From Acanthosepion esculentum (Eukaryota; Mollusca; Cephalopoda; Sepiida; Sepiidae), in NCBI GenBank assembly GCA_964036315.1, contig OZ038479.1, positions 60,208,393 to 60,272,392 of the forward strand: a stretch of DNA of 64,000 nt, written 5' to 3'. Under the pieces are notes generated by a model. The model was not told the DNA's origin and ran no database searches. It worked only from the letters and a program-made list of their open reading frames with translations. Within the stretch, counting starts at the first letter, position 1. The number at the start of each line of letters is the position of its first letter. The position numbers were made by a program, and so were the translations under genes. Of the stretch, positions 1-11,325 are shown piece by piece.

Positions 1-59
1 AGTATGGAGCACCCAGACATAAATTTGTTAGACATTATATCACATTAAGGTGATAAAAT

Positions 60-440
60 AATTTTCTAAGTGTAGCTTATATGTAGAACAAGGCTGAAAG
101 TGTGAAGAACCCAGTGAGGATTGAACTCACTACCCAGTTGTAATTGATCAAGCAAAATAAGTTTTCTAACCATTACACCATGGCAAAGTGCCTACGTGGT
201 CTTAAATATGAGCTGGTAATTATTCTGGAATTTCTTTTGTTGTTATGGTGTAAATAGTAAACTACATCTAGAAGCAAGGCCTCTCTGCTCAGGAGGTTTT
301 GAGGAGCATGGGGCCACCTCTTAAATGCTGTTGTTCCCAGATCTACCCTAATCTAGGGTGGTGACATTTGTTAGGGTCCTGACAAATAGTTGATCCACAA
401 CCTGATGTCAAAAGACTGTGAAAGTAAAAATACGAGGAAT
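60..440. repeat. composite tRNA-derived dispersed repeat
   Basis: On the minus strand, 105-187 has an A-box-like stretch (TGGTGTAATGGTTAGA) and a B-box-like stretch (GAGTTCAATCC), as in a tRNA-derived SINE head. The right half, 230-430, matches 51200-51400, including a shared stretch of the type CTAGGGTGGTGACATTTGTT followed by AGGGTCC. The left part resembles 51030-51110. The ends do not pair as an acceptor stem, so this is a repeat rather than a working tRNA gene. Confidence 0.55.
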
Positions 441-1740
441 ACATTTCCATAGTAAAAAAATTACCAGCAATACATTTTTGACAAAATATTTTACCAGCAA
501 TGCTTTTTTAAAAAAATACAGCAATACATTTTTGTAAAAGAAATTACTAATGCTCCCAAGAAAATTAAATTTTGGTATTAAATGATCTGTAAAGAGTTGA
601 TATGCTGCTAAACAAATAAACAAATGGTGTAAATAGATGTTTATGAAATCAGTTATATTTGGATTTTCTATAGACATTTTGCTATAGATCATTATCTATG
701 TAGAAGATTGTAGGTTTACAGATTTGTATGGAATGAGGTTGATATTGAGAACTTTCAAAGAAATTGAATCACAAAAAATTTTCAGCAATAAATTTCAACA
801 CATGTAGATATTTTTATGTATAACGAATAATATGATTTACATAAGAAAAAATATACTAGCGCACACTTTTGTTTTTTTTATCATTTCACCCCAAACATAT
901 ATAGCAATAATGCCACCAAAATGCAAGTGGTTACTGGGAGTGAAAGAGAACAAAAAGAATTTAGAAGGAATCGGAAACTCAATCCTAAACAGGAAACAAG
1001 TGATAAACCTCTATTCCTGTTCAATAGTTGGAGAAGGAGTGTGAACTGGGCGATAGACAAACCTTTGTATTCCTGAATATACATTTATAGGGTATGCCTG
1101 TGGGAGACACACTGTGTAGTCAGGTGACTCAGTTCTTGAAAGGAACATTGGACAAGTCTTCTACCTACTACATTCTAGAATGAATAGAGGAAGAAAAAGA
1201 GTTATGTCTGTTCTTTCATAGTCCTGAAACAGTGTCACCTCATGGGTGTCTTGGCAGACTATCTGTGGTTAATCTCCACATCACTAAGTCTTAACATGTA
1301 ATTGTGCAAAGGTAATGTATTGTTTGTTCCTTTTTCATAAATAAATTTGATTGTACGTTCACTGTTGTTAAGTTTATTTACAAGATCAAGTAATATTGTT
1401 TTGTAGGGGTATATTAATAAAGAATCATCAGTATATTGTTTATATAAATATATTTTGAAAATAATCAGTTTCTAGAAGCTAAAACTCTACTAGGTGAACC
1501 CCACTGAATTTTTGTTTACAAAAATCATTGTCCCCAGTGAAATAACATTGGTTTAAAATGAGTCAGCAAACTTTTATAATTTTATCTATTGTTAGGAAGA
1601 GGGTAATTTTTAATTGTATGAGAGAGATCCAAACACTTGTAAACAGGTAGACTATAGGGATTTGGTATCTGAACAAGCCATGAATTTACTAGCAATTATA
1701 TGATATTTATGAACCATAGTCATTTCATCATCATATTACA
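441..1740. other. no gene recognised
   Basis: AT-rich sequence. The open frames are short, made of low-complexity residues, and show no domain. I see no transposon termini or RNA gene. The stretch 1100-1300 is slightly less AT-rich but I could not match it to anything in the window. Confidence 0.4.
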
Positions 1741-1744
1741 ATGT

Positions 1745-1915
1745 CATTTATTTTGTATGGCTTATCAACGCTTTACAGGTTATTTAAAGCCAGAAAATAT
1801 TTTTAGATTTTAAGAATATTATTTTAGATGATGTTTTAGTGATACACGTATTACTAATTAACTCACATCTGGGGGTGGGTTAAGAGGTGTATTTATACTT
1901 AATCCAGAATTTGAT
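1745..1915 (-). repeat. 5'-truncated 5S-tRNA SINE (tail part only)
   Basis: This matches the 3' half of the full SINE at 2060-2434, starting with the tail motif (plus strand: GGTTATTTAAAGCCAGAAAA) and running through the body. The 5S and tRNA heads are absent, as expected after incomplete reverse transcription. Confidence 0.6.
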
Positions 1916-2059
1916 AAACAAGAAATTATAATGTGGATATAAAGAAGGGGATCAATTCTATATTACAGTCAATATATAAACTAGTCCCTCACTTTGTAGC
2001 CATGGTAGTTTCTATACAATTATATTCCAGAGAATGTAAATAAATCTAAAAGACATGTT

Positions 2060-2434
2060 TATGGAGCTAATCAGAATTTTATTGATTCATTCATTTTCTA
2101 TAGCTTATTAACCATTTGCAGGTTATTTAAAGCCAGAAAATAATTTTAGATTGTAAAAATTATTTTTAAGATAATAATGATTTACTGATACAAATCTTAT
2201 TATACCATTCCCACGGTTATTTGCACATCAAGTGAATATAACAAACCCAACTGGAATTGGAACTTGACTAATTAACAATTTCAAGCCATTATCAATTATA
2301 CCATCCACATATCCAAGCTTACAGCACCTGGTATTCCCAAATGAGCCTGTGAGTCTTGGTACTAAGCAGGCTTGACATTGCTTAATTTCAGTGATCTGGG
2401 AAACTGGTGTTTCAACGTGATGTGGCCATAAGCA
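2060..2434 (-). repeat. 5S rRNA-tRNA chimeric SINE, full length
   Basis: Read on the minus strand, 2434-2315 is about 120 nt and resembles a whole eukaryotic 5S rRNA, from GCTTATGGCCACATCACGTT to GGTGCTGTAAGCTT. It is followed directly by a tRNA-like segment (about 2314-2240) with a B-box-like stretch, then an AT-rich body and a tail containing CTGGCTTTAAATAACC. A dual 5S plus tRNA head is known from AmnSINE1-type SINEs; assignment to a named family is not attempted. Divergence from true 5S at many sites argues against a functional rRNA gene. Confidence 0.75.
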
Positions 2435-2689
2435 TTAAGCTGAAAAGATTTTAAAAAAAAAATAGATGGTTTATAAACAATCCTCTGGGTCATTGGTTCT
2501 GTCAATCTCCTTTTATGCCTCTAGAATGGAGTTATTGTGTGCCATCATTTTTGGTATAGACCAACCTCCTTCAAGTAGGCTAGGATACTTTCAGCTGGTG
2601 ACAGTTAAACATGATTTCATTTTACACATGACTGAAATTCAAGACATATTTATATATGTTTCCTGTATTGTGACATTATGTCTCTCTAC

Positions 2690-3055
2690 AACTGCCAGTT
2701 AAGCAGCATCAAGACTGGTCAGTAACTAGATGGGTGACCACTTGGGAATACTAGGTGCTGTAAGCTTGAGTGCAGGTGGTGTAATGAATAATGGCTCTGA
2801 ATTATTATTCAACCAAGTTCCAATTCCTGTTGGGTCTCTTATCTTTACTTATATACAAAGACAAAGACAAGAATCCACTTCTTTTTTTCCCAGCTATGGG
2901 TTGATTATCACTAAACAATTATTATATTACAACTATATTTTTAGACTATAAGAAATTGGGGGGGGGGGGCAAAAATTTCTTATAGTCTAAAAATATTTTT
3001 TAGTTTTAAATAAGCTGTAAAAGGTTGATGAGCTATAAAAAAATCAATCAATGCT
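2690..3055 (+). repeat. 5S-tRNA chimeric SINE, 5'-truncated
   Basis: Positions 2694-2767 match the 3' part of 5S rRNA, with the internal control element region TAGATGGGTGACCACTTGGG ending in GCTGTAAGCTT. A tRNA-like segment follows at 2768-2845, ending CAAGTTCCAATTCCTGTTGG. The tail (AAATAAGCTGTAAAAGGTTG) is the reverse complement of the tail of the neighbouring minus-strand copy. The first 40-45 nt of the 5S part are not recognisable. Confidence 0.7.
2935..2996. repeat. inverted repeat with poly-G loop
   Basis: Arms 2935-2957 and 2970-2996 pair almost perfectly (ATTTTTAGACTATAAGAAAT against its complement) around an uninterrupted run of G. It lies in the body of the plus-strand SINE. Confidence 0.8.
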
Positions 3056-3205
3056 GAAAAGATTTTAAAAAATTCATGGCTTATATACAATCTTTTGGGT
3101 TTTGGGTTCTATCCCTCTCCAGTTATGCTTCTAGAACTGCGTTATTTAGTGCTATAATTTTTGGTAGAAACTGACTTCCTTCAAGTAGGCTAGGATAGTC
3201 TCTTC

Positions 3206-4660
3206 TTTATCTTCTTGAAAAGGTCCTGTAGACTTGTTATATCATAAAATCATTGACGTATAGGTCAAGGTTACTACACTTGGTTATAATATGTTCTATG
3301 GTATATGCCTCCTGACAGGATGTACATTCAAGAAGATGTTAATTTTTTTGAGAAATGAGTGAGTGATATAGGTGTGACTAATTCTGACTGTTGATAGGAC
3401 TGTAGAGGAGAACAATGTTGTATTTACCACTGTTAATATTTTACATGTTCATACTGTTGTTATTTTATAAGTCAGAGGTCACCAGAGTTAGAATATATTA
3501 TATGTCAGGGTTACTACTGTTATAGGAATTTTAGTGCAAACAGTTAAGGAAAAGGCTTAGACAAAAGTTACATATTTATTTGTTATATTACAAAAGATAA
3601 TAAAGATATTGTCCTCCTCTACATAGAATGTGTAGTGTGACTTAACAGAGGGTATTCATTGCTGAACAAATAACTATTATCCACTTCTTCAGAACTGGTC
3701 TGGGGTCACCTTTTCTGGAGTAGGTCCTTGTGACAGTGTCTGTCCTAGATGTCAGCCCCTGTTTCTTTCAACTCTGATAGCTGTTGTGTGGTTTTTATTT
3801 CCATCTAGGGGAAAATAACCATTTTCATCAACTCAACAAAGTGATTTCTTCCTTTTGAGAATGTGTGAGACCATGATGCCATTCTCCTAGAATGGGTTTA
3901 ATTTTGTAAAGTTGGTTGTTTGGGTGGTAGTTCCATAATTCTTGCCACTTACAGGAGTTAGTAATTGTGCTAAATGTGTTACTGATAAAGATTCACATGA
4001 AATCTTTGAGTGACAGTATCCAAAAAATACTAATAATTTTCTTTTGAGGAATTGACAACTGAATAAAAACATGAAGGTTACATAGAGATAGGAGAAGAGT
4101 CCTGAGCGGTTGAATGGCAGACGTGATCAGATATAAATCTATCAAAATTCAAGGTATAGCATTTCTTTTACTTAACAGGATCAAAACCAGAAACAAAAAA
4201 TTAGTTGATTGGTTTCGCAATTTATGTTTCGGCATTGCTTTCTGTTTTTCTTTCCTTAATACCGCGGTTTTTGTTTCCATTTTTCGGTTTTTAATTTAAT
4301 ATTTTTGCTTTCTAAGGAAGTCATTCATTTTCTTGTGTAATGATAGCATTTCCAGTTGATATCTGATTTTCTAACTTAGTCTGTTCAACTCGCAATTTCT
4401 CGTGTATTTCTGGTCCAATCTTAAATATATTCATATGGCTGGAAAGAAAATAATCTTTCTAAATATGTAATTTGTATGTGCTTTTATTCATTGAATTATT
4501 TTTTACAGTGAGTTAAAACGGTATTTTGCTTTGAACAGGTGAAAATGTGAAATATGATGTTTTTTTTTTAGACTAAATTTTACATGTTACTTTGTTTCAC
4601 AAAATCAAAGTGACCAATCTTAATCAATATTCTTGAAATTGTACACTCATTAGAAGACAC
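3206..4660. other. no gene recognised
   Basis: No coding domain is visible. The short frames at 3887-4072 (minus) and 4114-4299 (plus) have no recognisable motif. A stretch near 4100 (TCCTGAGCGGTTGAATGGCA) vaguely resembles the tRNA-like head near 51215, too weakly to call. Confidence 0.35.
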
Positions 4661-4662
4661 CT

Positions 4663-4717
4663 AGAAATGAACATCTTCCTGGCTGTAGTTTATACAACCA
4701 GGAAGATGTTTATTTCT
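4663..4717. repeat. short perfect hairpin
   Basis: Left arm AGAAATGAACATCTTCCTGG and right arm CCAGGAAGATGTTTATTTCT pair with two or fewer mismatches around a loop of about 14 nt. No known small-RNA gene is recognised here. Confidence 0.7.
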
Positions 4718-4719
4718 TC

Positions 4720-6330
4720 TCTGACACATGGAAGTGAATCCCTTCAAAAATTATAAAGTAAGCAAAAAAACAATGGATAGTATGTGTGGTAAAAGAACTT
4801 TCAATGAACTACTGTCTTGTCATGTAAAATAAACACCCCATATACTTTCTGACTTTCAAGTGTTGTTTTTTTAAATGTCTGTCATTGTGGAAGTCTGTTA
4901 ACTGGTGTGTAAGGGGTGAATATTTGTTTTTTTTTTAAGTAAGGGTAATAAAAATTTATAGACATGTGTAAAGTAAAGACCACTGGAATTGAAATCCTGA
5001 AAACTGAGAATTGGGGTGGGTAATAAAATAGGAATTGTTCACCTAAAGTCAGTTTTTAGGCTGCTTTAAGGTAATTTAGTCAAAAAATCCTTTACTTAGA
5101 TTAAAGTTTATGAAAGTTTTGAATAAATTGTCAACTATAAATAACTACCATATTTATTAACAAATTGGTAAAATACGAAAGAAATTGTTGCATAAACTAT
5201 CGATATTTGTGTCTTTGGACAACACATTTTTGTGAGAGAAAATGGTATAGCTCTCCAGAAATTAGTTTATGATGTAGCTTTTAAAAAGCTAAAAAACGAA
5301 ACCCATCATGTTTAAAATTATTAAAAATACAGCAATTCTTTTTACACCATTGACTGTTATTGGGATTTTGCAAATAAATTTCTTCTAAGGGAAAATCAGT
5401 TATCTTTTTTTCCTAAATGAATTTATGTTTTTATCTAGCAGATAATACACCTAAACTTAAAAATAGAAAAAATAATTAAAAGCTTTTAATTTCATTTTTA
5501 GAATGTGTATATATATTTCCAAATCTGCGAGTATCACCTGTTCTTTTTTAGATACACATTTTAAAACTGAAATTAAAAACTATTTTAATATAATCTTAAG
5601 ACTATTCACTAAATAAAACCATAAATATATTTGTAAAAATAAAATGAATTAATTTTCCTTGCTTAGAAGAATTTTATAGACAGAACCGTAAAACACCCAC
5701 CACTCGTGGCTAAAAAAGAATAATTTTTACTTTGGGTTTAAAAAAAAAATGTCTTGCTGTTTTGAAAATATACACATTTTAAAACTGAGATTAAAACTTA
5801 CTTTATTTTTTTAATATCTAATTTTAGGTGTATTCGCTAGATAGAAACAATTTTATTTGTAGAAAACAAAAAAATAAACACTAGAGATTCGCATATCTGG
5901 AAATATACACATTTTAAAAGTGAAATTAAGAACTATTTTAATTCATTATCAGAAGTTAAACTTCATTTAATGTCAGTTTCAAACAACCTTTACTAAATAT
6001 AATAATGAGATTTATTAAGAAAGTCTGTTAAAGAAATATAGTGAAGTCAACCATTCAAATATTCTTCCAAAAAGTAAAACAATTGTCATTTAATGCCTAA
6101 ATTTAAGGATTGTACTCAGTCTAAAAGGTTTTCTCAATTGATATTTCAATGCATATATATTATCAAGTTGAAGGAATTCTATATCCTTGGATAATCTATA
6201 ATCATATGTTTATATGTAAATAGAAGGTAATAAAAAAGATTAATGAAACAGTTTACATGTTTAAAGTGTTTTCTAGACATAAGTTTTGATCCTATTAACA
6301 TATTGTCAAAAGAGCAGACCAAGAATTTTG
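4720..6330. repeat. AT-rich spacer with degenerate tandem repeats
   Basis: Between about 5480 and 5945 a segment with TACACATTTTAAAACTGA followed by AATTAAAAACTATTTTA occurs three times at roughly 200-bp intervals (near 5550, 5770 and 5907). The rest is AT-rich with no gene visible. Confidence 0.5.
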
Positions 6331-6334
6331 CAAA

Positions 6335-6800
6335 TGGTTTTATTTCATACTTATAAAAATAAGAAAAAAATGTTTGAATATTTACTAATAAAGTTGATGA
6401 CTGGTAGGTAACAATTTATTCACTGCAATATTTAAAGAAGAAGATAGCATAAAGTCAGTGGAAAAAACAAAAGATGCATTTTAAAAGTGGTAAAATAGCA
6501 AAATGTTCGGAATTTATAAAACGTCTTCAGAGGAAAAAGAAACTACTGCTTCATTCAATCACATTAAAATTAGCAAGTGCACAATATTCATTACATCATA
6601 TAGAGGAGGGGTTGATGGCTTTACAGTAAAAAGTATGAAAAACTGAATCAGCAAGCAGAGTTCAAATTCTGGGTGAGATAGTTTGCATTCACTAATATCT
6701 CAAATGTTTTAACAAATTTTATTAAAAACCCTATAAAGGAATATTCCTAATACTTTATTTATGTGAAATAATAATTCAGAATTCAGATTTACCGGATTCT
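6335..6800 (-). terminator. conserved 3' flank and candidate polyA signal of zinc-finger copy 1
   Basis: A minus-strand AATAAA (6339-6344) lies in a block that is repeated near copies 2 (about 18860) and 3 (about 31600), each with a tract like GAAATAAAACCATTTGC. Conservation of the block downstream of separate zinc-finger exons suggests it is the 3' UTR and cleavage region, or simply the edge of the duplicated unit. No transcript evidence is available. Confidence 0.4.
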
Positions 6801-7049
6801 TGAAAACAGACATGACTTCATTTTATTCATGCATCCCAAAATAATATATATTGCAGTGTGCTGTTTGTTTGTATGCATACATTTTGGTCTGATCTGCATG
6901 AAATTAATATATATTAGATTCTCCCTTTGTGTTTTCAATGCAAAATTCAATGGAAATGTAAATACTTTCATTTCAGATGTTTTTTATAGTTATATTATTA
7001 AGTTAAATGCAGAATCTTGGTAACAATTTGGTTTGTATGTAAGCATATT

Positions 7050-7493
7050 TATGTTTAAATGGGAAAAATTTGCAAAAATATTGATTCACATGTTACGGCT
7101 TATAACCAGAGTAACCTTGTGCATGGGCCTTTTAGCAGTGAATTCTTTCAAGTTTTAGATCCACTTGTTTCACAGGAATTTGATTTCTTACCTATGCGGT
7201 CTAACAAGTTTTTACAAAAGAGACGTATATGGAAGCGATGCATTACAAATTATACAACTATATAGTTTCTCTTCTGAGTGAGTTCACATATGGGGAACTA
7301 AACTTGAATTCAATGAGAATACAGATCCAAAACATGAAAAAAAAAGGATATAGTTTCTCTCCATTTTACATTTCTATGTAGCTTAACAAGTTTTCCTTCC
7401 ATGAAAAATCCATGAACTTCATGAGAATTTGGTTTCTCTTCAGTGCATATGACAGGCCAAATTTGACTTCAGTGAAAATGCAGATCCAAAAAT
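7050..7493 (-). pseudogene. decayed C2H2 fingers downstream of copy 1
   Basis: The minus strand holds several finger-like segments spaced near 84 nt, with remnants of the GEKPYSC linker and CEVCGSAF coding sequence, but with stops and frameshifts. They follow directly after the stop of the intact ORF and look like former C-terminal fingers lost to mutation. The 5-10 kb unit contains the same kind of decayed tail at copies 3, 4 and 5. Confidence 0.6.
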
Positions 7494-8708
7494 TCACAAG
7501 GAAACATTTTTTTCTACAGTATGTGTTTGGACATGGCTCAACAAATCTGACATGTCTGAAAAAGCAAATTCACAAATTTCACAAGAATATGGTTTCTCTT
7601 CAGTATGTGTTTGCATATGTTTTGCTAAGTTTGATTTATCTGAAAATGTACATCCACAATCTTCACAAGAGTATGGTTTCTCCCCAGTGTGCATACGCAT
7701 ATGTCTCACTAAATTTGACTTTTGTGAAAATGCAGATTCACAAACTTCGCAGGAATAGGGTTTATCTCCTGTGTGTATGTGCATATGGCTCACTAAATGT
7801 GACTTACTTGAAAATGCAGAACCACAAACTTCACAGGCATATGGTTTCTCTCCAGTATGGGTACACATATGTTTCATTAAATTTGACTTTCCAGAAAATG
7901 CAGATCCACAAACTTCACAAGAATATGGTTTCTCTCCTGTGTGTGTATTCATATGTCTCACCAAATGTGCCTTGACTGAAAATGCAGATCCACAAACTTC
8001 ACAGCAATATGGTCTCTCACCAGTGTGTGTCCGTATATGGCGTATCAAGTGTGACTTCTGTGTAAATGTCGATCCACAAAATTCACAAGAATAAGGTCTC
8101 TCCTTATTGTGTGCTTGCATATGGCTCACCAAATATGACTTAACTGAAAATGCTGATCCACAAACTTCACAAGAATATGTTTTTTTTCTAGTGTGTGTAC
8201 GCATATGTCTTACAAAATTTGACTTTTCTGAAATTGCAGATCCACAAAGTTCACAACAATATGGTTTCTCTCCTGTGTGTGTACGCATATGGCTCACCAA
8301 ATGTGACTTGACTGAAAATGCAGATTCACATATATCACAAATATATGGTTTCTCTCCGGTGTGTGTTCGCATATGTTTCACTAGATTCGACTTTTCTGAA
8401 AATGCAGACCCACAAACCTCACAAGGATATGGTTTCTCACCAGTGTGTATCCGCATATGTTTCATTAAATTTGACTTTTGAGAAAATGCAGATCCACAAA
8501 CCTCACAGGAATATGGTTTCTCTCTTGTGTGTGTGTACATATGATTCACCAAATGTGACTTGACTGTAAATGCAGATCCACAAACTTCACATGGATATGG
8601 TTTCTCTCCAGTGTGTGTGCGTACATGCTGCACCAAACTTGATTTCCGTGAAAATGCAGATCCGCAAACTTCACATGGGTATGGTTTCTCTCCACTGTGC
8701 GTTTCCAT
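7494..8708 (-). CDS. C2H2 zinc-finger protein, 14 fingers (copy 1)
   Basis: A 404-residue protein made almost wholly of 14 tandem C2H2 fingers of the CX2CX12HX3H type joined by HTGEKPY-like linkers, with residues of the form [22 protein letters not shown]. It is predicted to be a nuclear sequence-specific DNA-binding protein; no KRAB, BTB, SCAN or SET domain is present. The start at 8708 (METHSGEK) has A at -3 and G at +4 and an in-frame TGA five codons upstream, and the same MET/N start fits copies 4 and 5. It is the longest member of the array. Contact residues (-1,3,6) per finger include RSQ, VHN, QNK, ENK, VHS, ENR, VYS, QHR, VHR, GNK, SHS, QNR, DNK and DDS. The C-terminus ends shortly after finger 14. 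Expression is not shown; intact coding over 1.2 kb argues for function. Confidence 0.88.
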   Translation of the reverse strand: METHSGEKPYPCEVCGSAFSRKSSLVQHVRTHTGEKPYPCEVCGSAFTVKSHLVNHMYTHTREKPYSCEVCGSAFSQKSNLMKHMRIHTGEKPYPCEVCGSAFSEKSNLVKHMRTHTGEKPYICDICESAFSVKSHLVSHMRTHTGEKPYCCELCGSAISEKSNFVRHMRTHTRKKTYSCEVCGSAFSVKSYLVSHMQAHNKERPYSCEFCGSTFTQKSHLIRHIRTHTGERPYCCEVCGSAFSVKAHLVRHMNTHTGEKPYSCEVCGSAFSGKSNLMKHMCTHTGEKPYACEVCGSAFSSKSHLVSHMHIHTGDKPYSCEVCESAFSQKSNLVRHMRMHTGEKPYSCEDCGCTFSDKSNLAKHMQTHTEEKPYSCEICEFAFSDMSDLLSHVQTHTVEKNVSL

Positions 8709-9009
8709 TTTAATGTACCCTCACAACATAGATTTGCAAAATTCACAAGAATGTCTTCTCTTTAATGCTTACTCATATGTAACTAATCTTTGTAGAATAG
8801 ACAACCACACATTTCAAAATGTTTGACATTTTGCCAGCTACTGTTCAGTGGGATACTTTTGAATATGCAGATGCACATCTTTCACATGAAGAGCATTGCA
8901 AATATTTCTCTGTTCTTGATGGAAAATGAAGTTTCTTGTTTTCTTTGATTTAAATTCCCCAAAATTACAATTTTCATATTTCTGTTGATTTTTTGTACAG
9001 CTGAAACAT
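8709..9009 (-). other. 5' part of the terminal exon of copy 1 with splice acceptor
   Basis: At 9009 a pyrimidine-rich tract ending TTTTTATTCACAG precedes ATGTTTCAGCTG on the minus strand. The same acceptor context occurs at 22105, 33834, 46573 and 59402. All three frames close before the main ORF, so this stretch is probably untranslated leader. It contains a decayed finger, readable as SCERCASAYSKVSH near 8870. Confidence 0.65.
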
Positions 9010-9577
9010 CTGTGAATAAAAAGCAATAAAAGATATATTAACAAAGACAGTGAATAATACATGTAATCAGTTTAAAACTGTAATAGTTACCTGTAGTTTA
9101 CATATCACTGTTAATTTAGACTGGCTCAGGGATACAATAATTTAGCAGTCAATTAATATCATATTGCAATAGACAATGGTCTGTGGGACCATCAGACTTT
9201 GTCCAATATATAAATGATTCTATTTGCAGAAAGACAGAATAAATGCAATAATTTTCAATTTTACAAACAATTTTCCTATTTCTTCAGATATCAATAGCTG
9301 AAGATGTGTTTTGATGTTAGCAATACATTTGATGTGTTTTCTCCAAAGATGCATAGTTACTGTGAAAAAAAGTGAACAAATGTTTTTGGTAGATATGATT
9401 AGAACAGTTCCAGATATTGACACAACTGAACCCAAAATGACTACCAATCCTGGCAGATAGATGCTCATGGATGTAAAAGAAGCAAACCAAGACAGCAGTC
9501 TTCCTAAAATGTTCTATAACAAAATGAACTTCACTAAAGTGTAAAAATAATATTGCTTCATTTTTCATAAAATTCAA

Positions 9578-10149
9578 TAGAAATTGAATGGTAACTATTT
9601 TATATTTCTAGGTCAAAAGGTTCCCAAGATATGACCCTTGCCAAAAAGTTGAATTTTGGAAAGTAGTCACAAAGTTTAAATATCAATATCTCAGTCGTTT
9701 TTTAATGAAACAAAGCTCAATTATATATCATTTTAAAGTACTTAGATGGAGCTAAAAGTTGACCTACTTATTTTTTGTTTAATAGTCAAATAAGATAATT
9801 TGACCATGACCTTAACCTTTGACCTTTAATTTCTCAAAAGTTTTTTGTTAATGATTAACAAATCTGTTAACCATTAACATCATTTGTTGCATATTTTCAT
9901 ATTATTTTATGTTAACATTAATTCATGACATTAAACAAAAAATAAGTAGATCACCTTTTAGCTCCATCCAAGTACTTTAAAATGATATATAATTTAGCTA
10001 TGGGGGTGAAAAAACAACTGAGATATTAATATTGATAGTTAAACTTTGTGACTATTTTCCAAAATTCACCGTTTTGACAAGGGTCAAAGGGTCATATCTT
10101 GAGAACCCTTTGACCGAGAGATGCAAAATAGGTACCATTCAATTTCTAT
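9578..10149. mobile_element. fold-back or MITE-like element
   Basis: Long terminal inverted repeats of roughly 190 bp: AATAGAAATTGAATGGTA at the left end and its complement at the right (TACCATTCAATTTCTATT), and internal matches such as TAAGTAG or TAGGTCA around AGCTCCATC. The arms surround an AT-rich centre of about 190 bp. No transposase is encoded. Target duplication is not clear. Confidence 0.7.
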
Positions 10150-10871
10150 TATGAAGCTTTATAAGTGTACTAGATTTGAAAAAAATCTGTATTGGTGATG
10201 GTCAGAATCTTGTTGATTTGAAGCAGAATGACATGAATGTGTAATAGTAACACCAGAATGAGACAAATATGTTTAGAACTGAAAATAAAAAATTCAATTA
10301 AATGTAGAAAATTGCTTCTGTAGAATATATTTCTATTTGATAAAAAATCTTTTAATAAAATTGAAAAGAAAAATAAAAAAATCAATACAGATATCTAACT
10401 GTGCTTGAAAAAAGTTTGTAGAATAAAAAATATTGATTTATTTTTTTATTCTGATTTGAGTTGTGGCTTTAGGAAAGTCTAATGAAAGCTAATCTACAAA
10501 AATTATTTCCCAAAGACTTTTCCTATTTTTCTAACAAATCAACTAGCCTACAAAGTAGTGCCTTCATCCCTGTGGAAAAATTTTTTTTCAATAAATAACA
10601 TGCAAAGTTTTAATTAAAAATAATTAAAGTATGTGATCTAGAAATTAAGAAAATTCTCTACATTAAAATATACATTAAAAATAGATCTATACAGAATAAG
10701 ACAAGAAAAAGAAGTAGTCTTTATTTAATATACTATAATAATATACTAAACAAATATCATATGATAAAAAACTAAAAGAAATTATTATTTTAACTAATAC
10801 TATTAGTTGTAGAATTCCTTTGCTCCCATGTTGACTTGTCACAATAAGTGATGGGAATAATAAATTTTAAA

Positions 10872-11325
10872 AATAGGTCTGGTTTATATACAAAATCCAC
10901 CAGAAGCGTTCATTCACTATGTTCTACTAAGTTGCTACTTAAGTAAAGTTGTGCATGTAGATAATTTTGTTTAAGGTAGATCACATATTTAAGAAGAATC
11001 ATGCATATAGATCACATAATTAAGTAGCACCAAAAAAAAGAAAAAAAAGAAAGGTCTATGTTGCACCATGACTAGAGTGGTACAGGCTCTGCAGGTGCTT
11101 GTCATAGCACAATGGTTGTCAGTCTTGTCTCTCAGACTGATTAGTGAGTATAAGGAGTTTGTTTCTTAATGCGAAAGAATAAGTAGTCTTTATACTAAGT
11201 CCACCAGAAACCTTCATTTGCTGTATGCTACTTAAGTAAAGTTGCGCATGTAGATAATTTTCTTTAAGGTAGATCACATGTTTAAGAAGAACCATGTATG
11301 TAGATCACATAAGTAACACCAAATA
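10872..11325 (+). repeat. direct-repeat pair around a tRNA-like insert
   Basis: Positions 10872-11031 and 11183-11325 share long stretches such as TACTTAAGTAAAGTTG and GATCACATNTTTAAGAAGAA. Between them lies a segment with TAGCACAATGGTTGTCAGTC and GTGAGTATAAGG, which resembles a tRNA-derived SINE head. Each repeat also contains an internal duplication of GTAGATCACAT. Confidence 0.55.

Larger units (their letters stand above)
2437..3205 (+). repeat. direct-repeat pair flanking a SINE
   Basis: About 155 bp at 2437-2595 (from GCTGAAAAGATTTTAAAAAA to TCAAGTAGGCTAGGATA) recurs at 3050-3205. The plus-strand SINE at about 2690-3050 lies between the copies. Together with the minus-strand SINE to the left this makes two divergently arranged SINEs. 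Confidence 0.6.

Noticed and set aside
105..187. A functional tRNA gene on the minus strand
   Set aside because: A and B box-like parts are present, but the ends do not form an acceptor stem, and a related copy near 51050 is degenerate.
408..692. Minus-strand ORF of 94 residues rich in Phe, Leu, Ile and Lys
   Set aside because: The composition follows from AT-rich sequence partly within a repeat, and no domain is visible.
2315..2434. A functional 5S rRNA gene
   Set aside because: Many differences from 5S rRNA, direct fusion to a tRNA-like segment and SINE tail, and other truncated copies show that it is a SINE head.
7412..8563. Plus-strand ORFs of up to 187 residues opposite the zinc-finger exon, with repeats such as [17 protein letters not shown]
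   Set aside because: They are antisense readings of the 84-bp finger repeat. The same ORFs appear opposite copies 3, 4 and 5, and their repeat period and residues follow from the finger coding sequence.
7494..8708. Regular 84-bp repeats that could look like a CRISPR or satellite array
   Set aside because: The period equals 28 codons, one C2H2 finger plus linker, and the repeats encode an open protein with no spacer-repeat structure.
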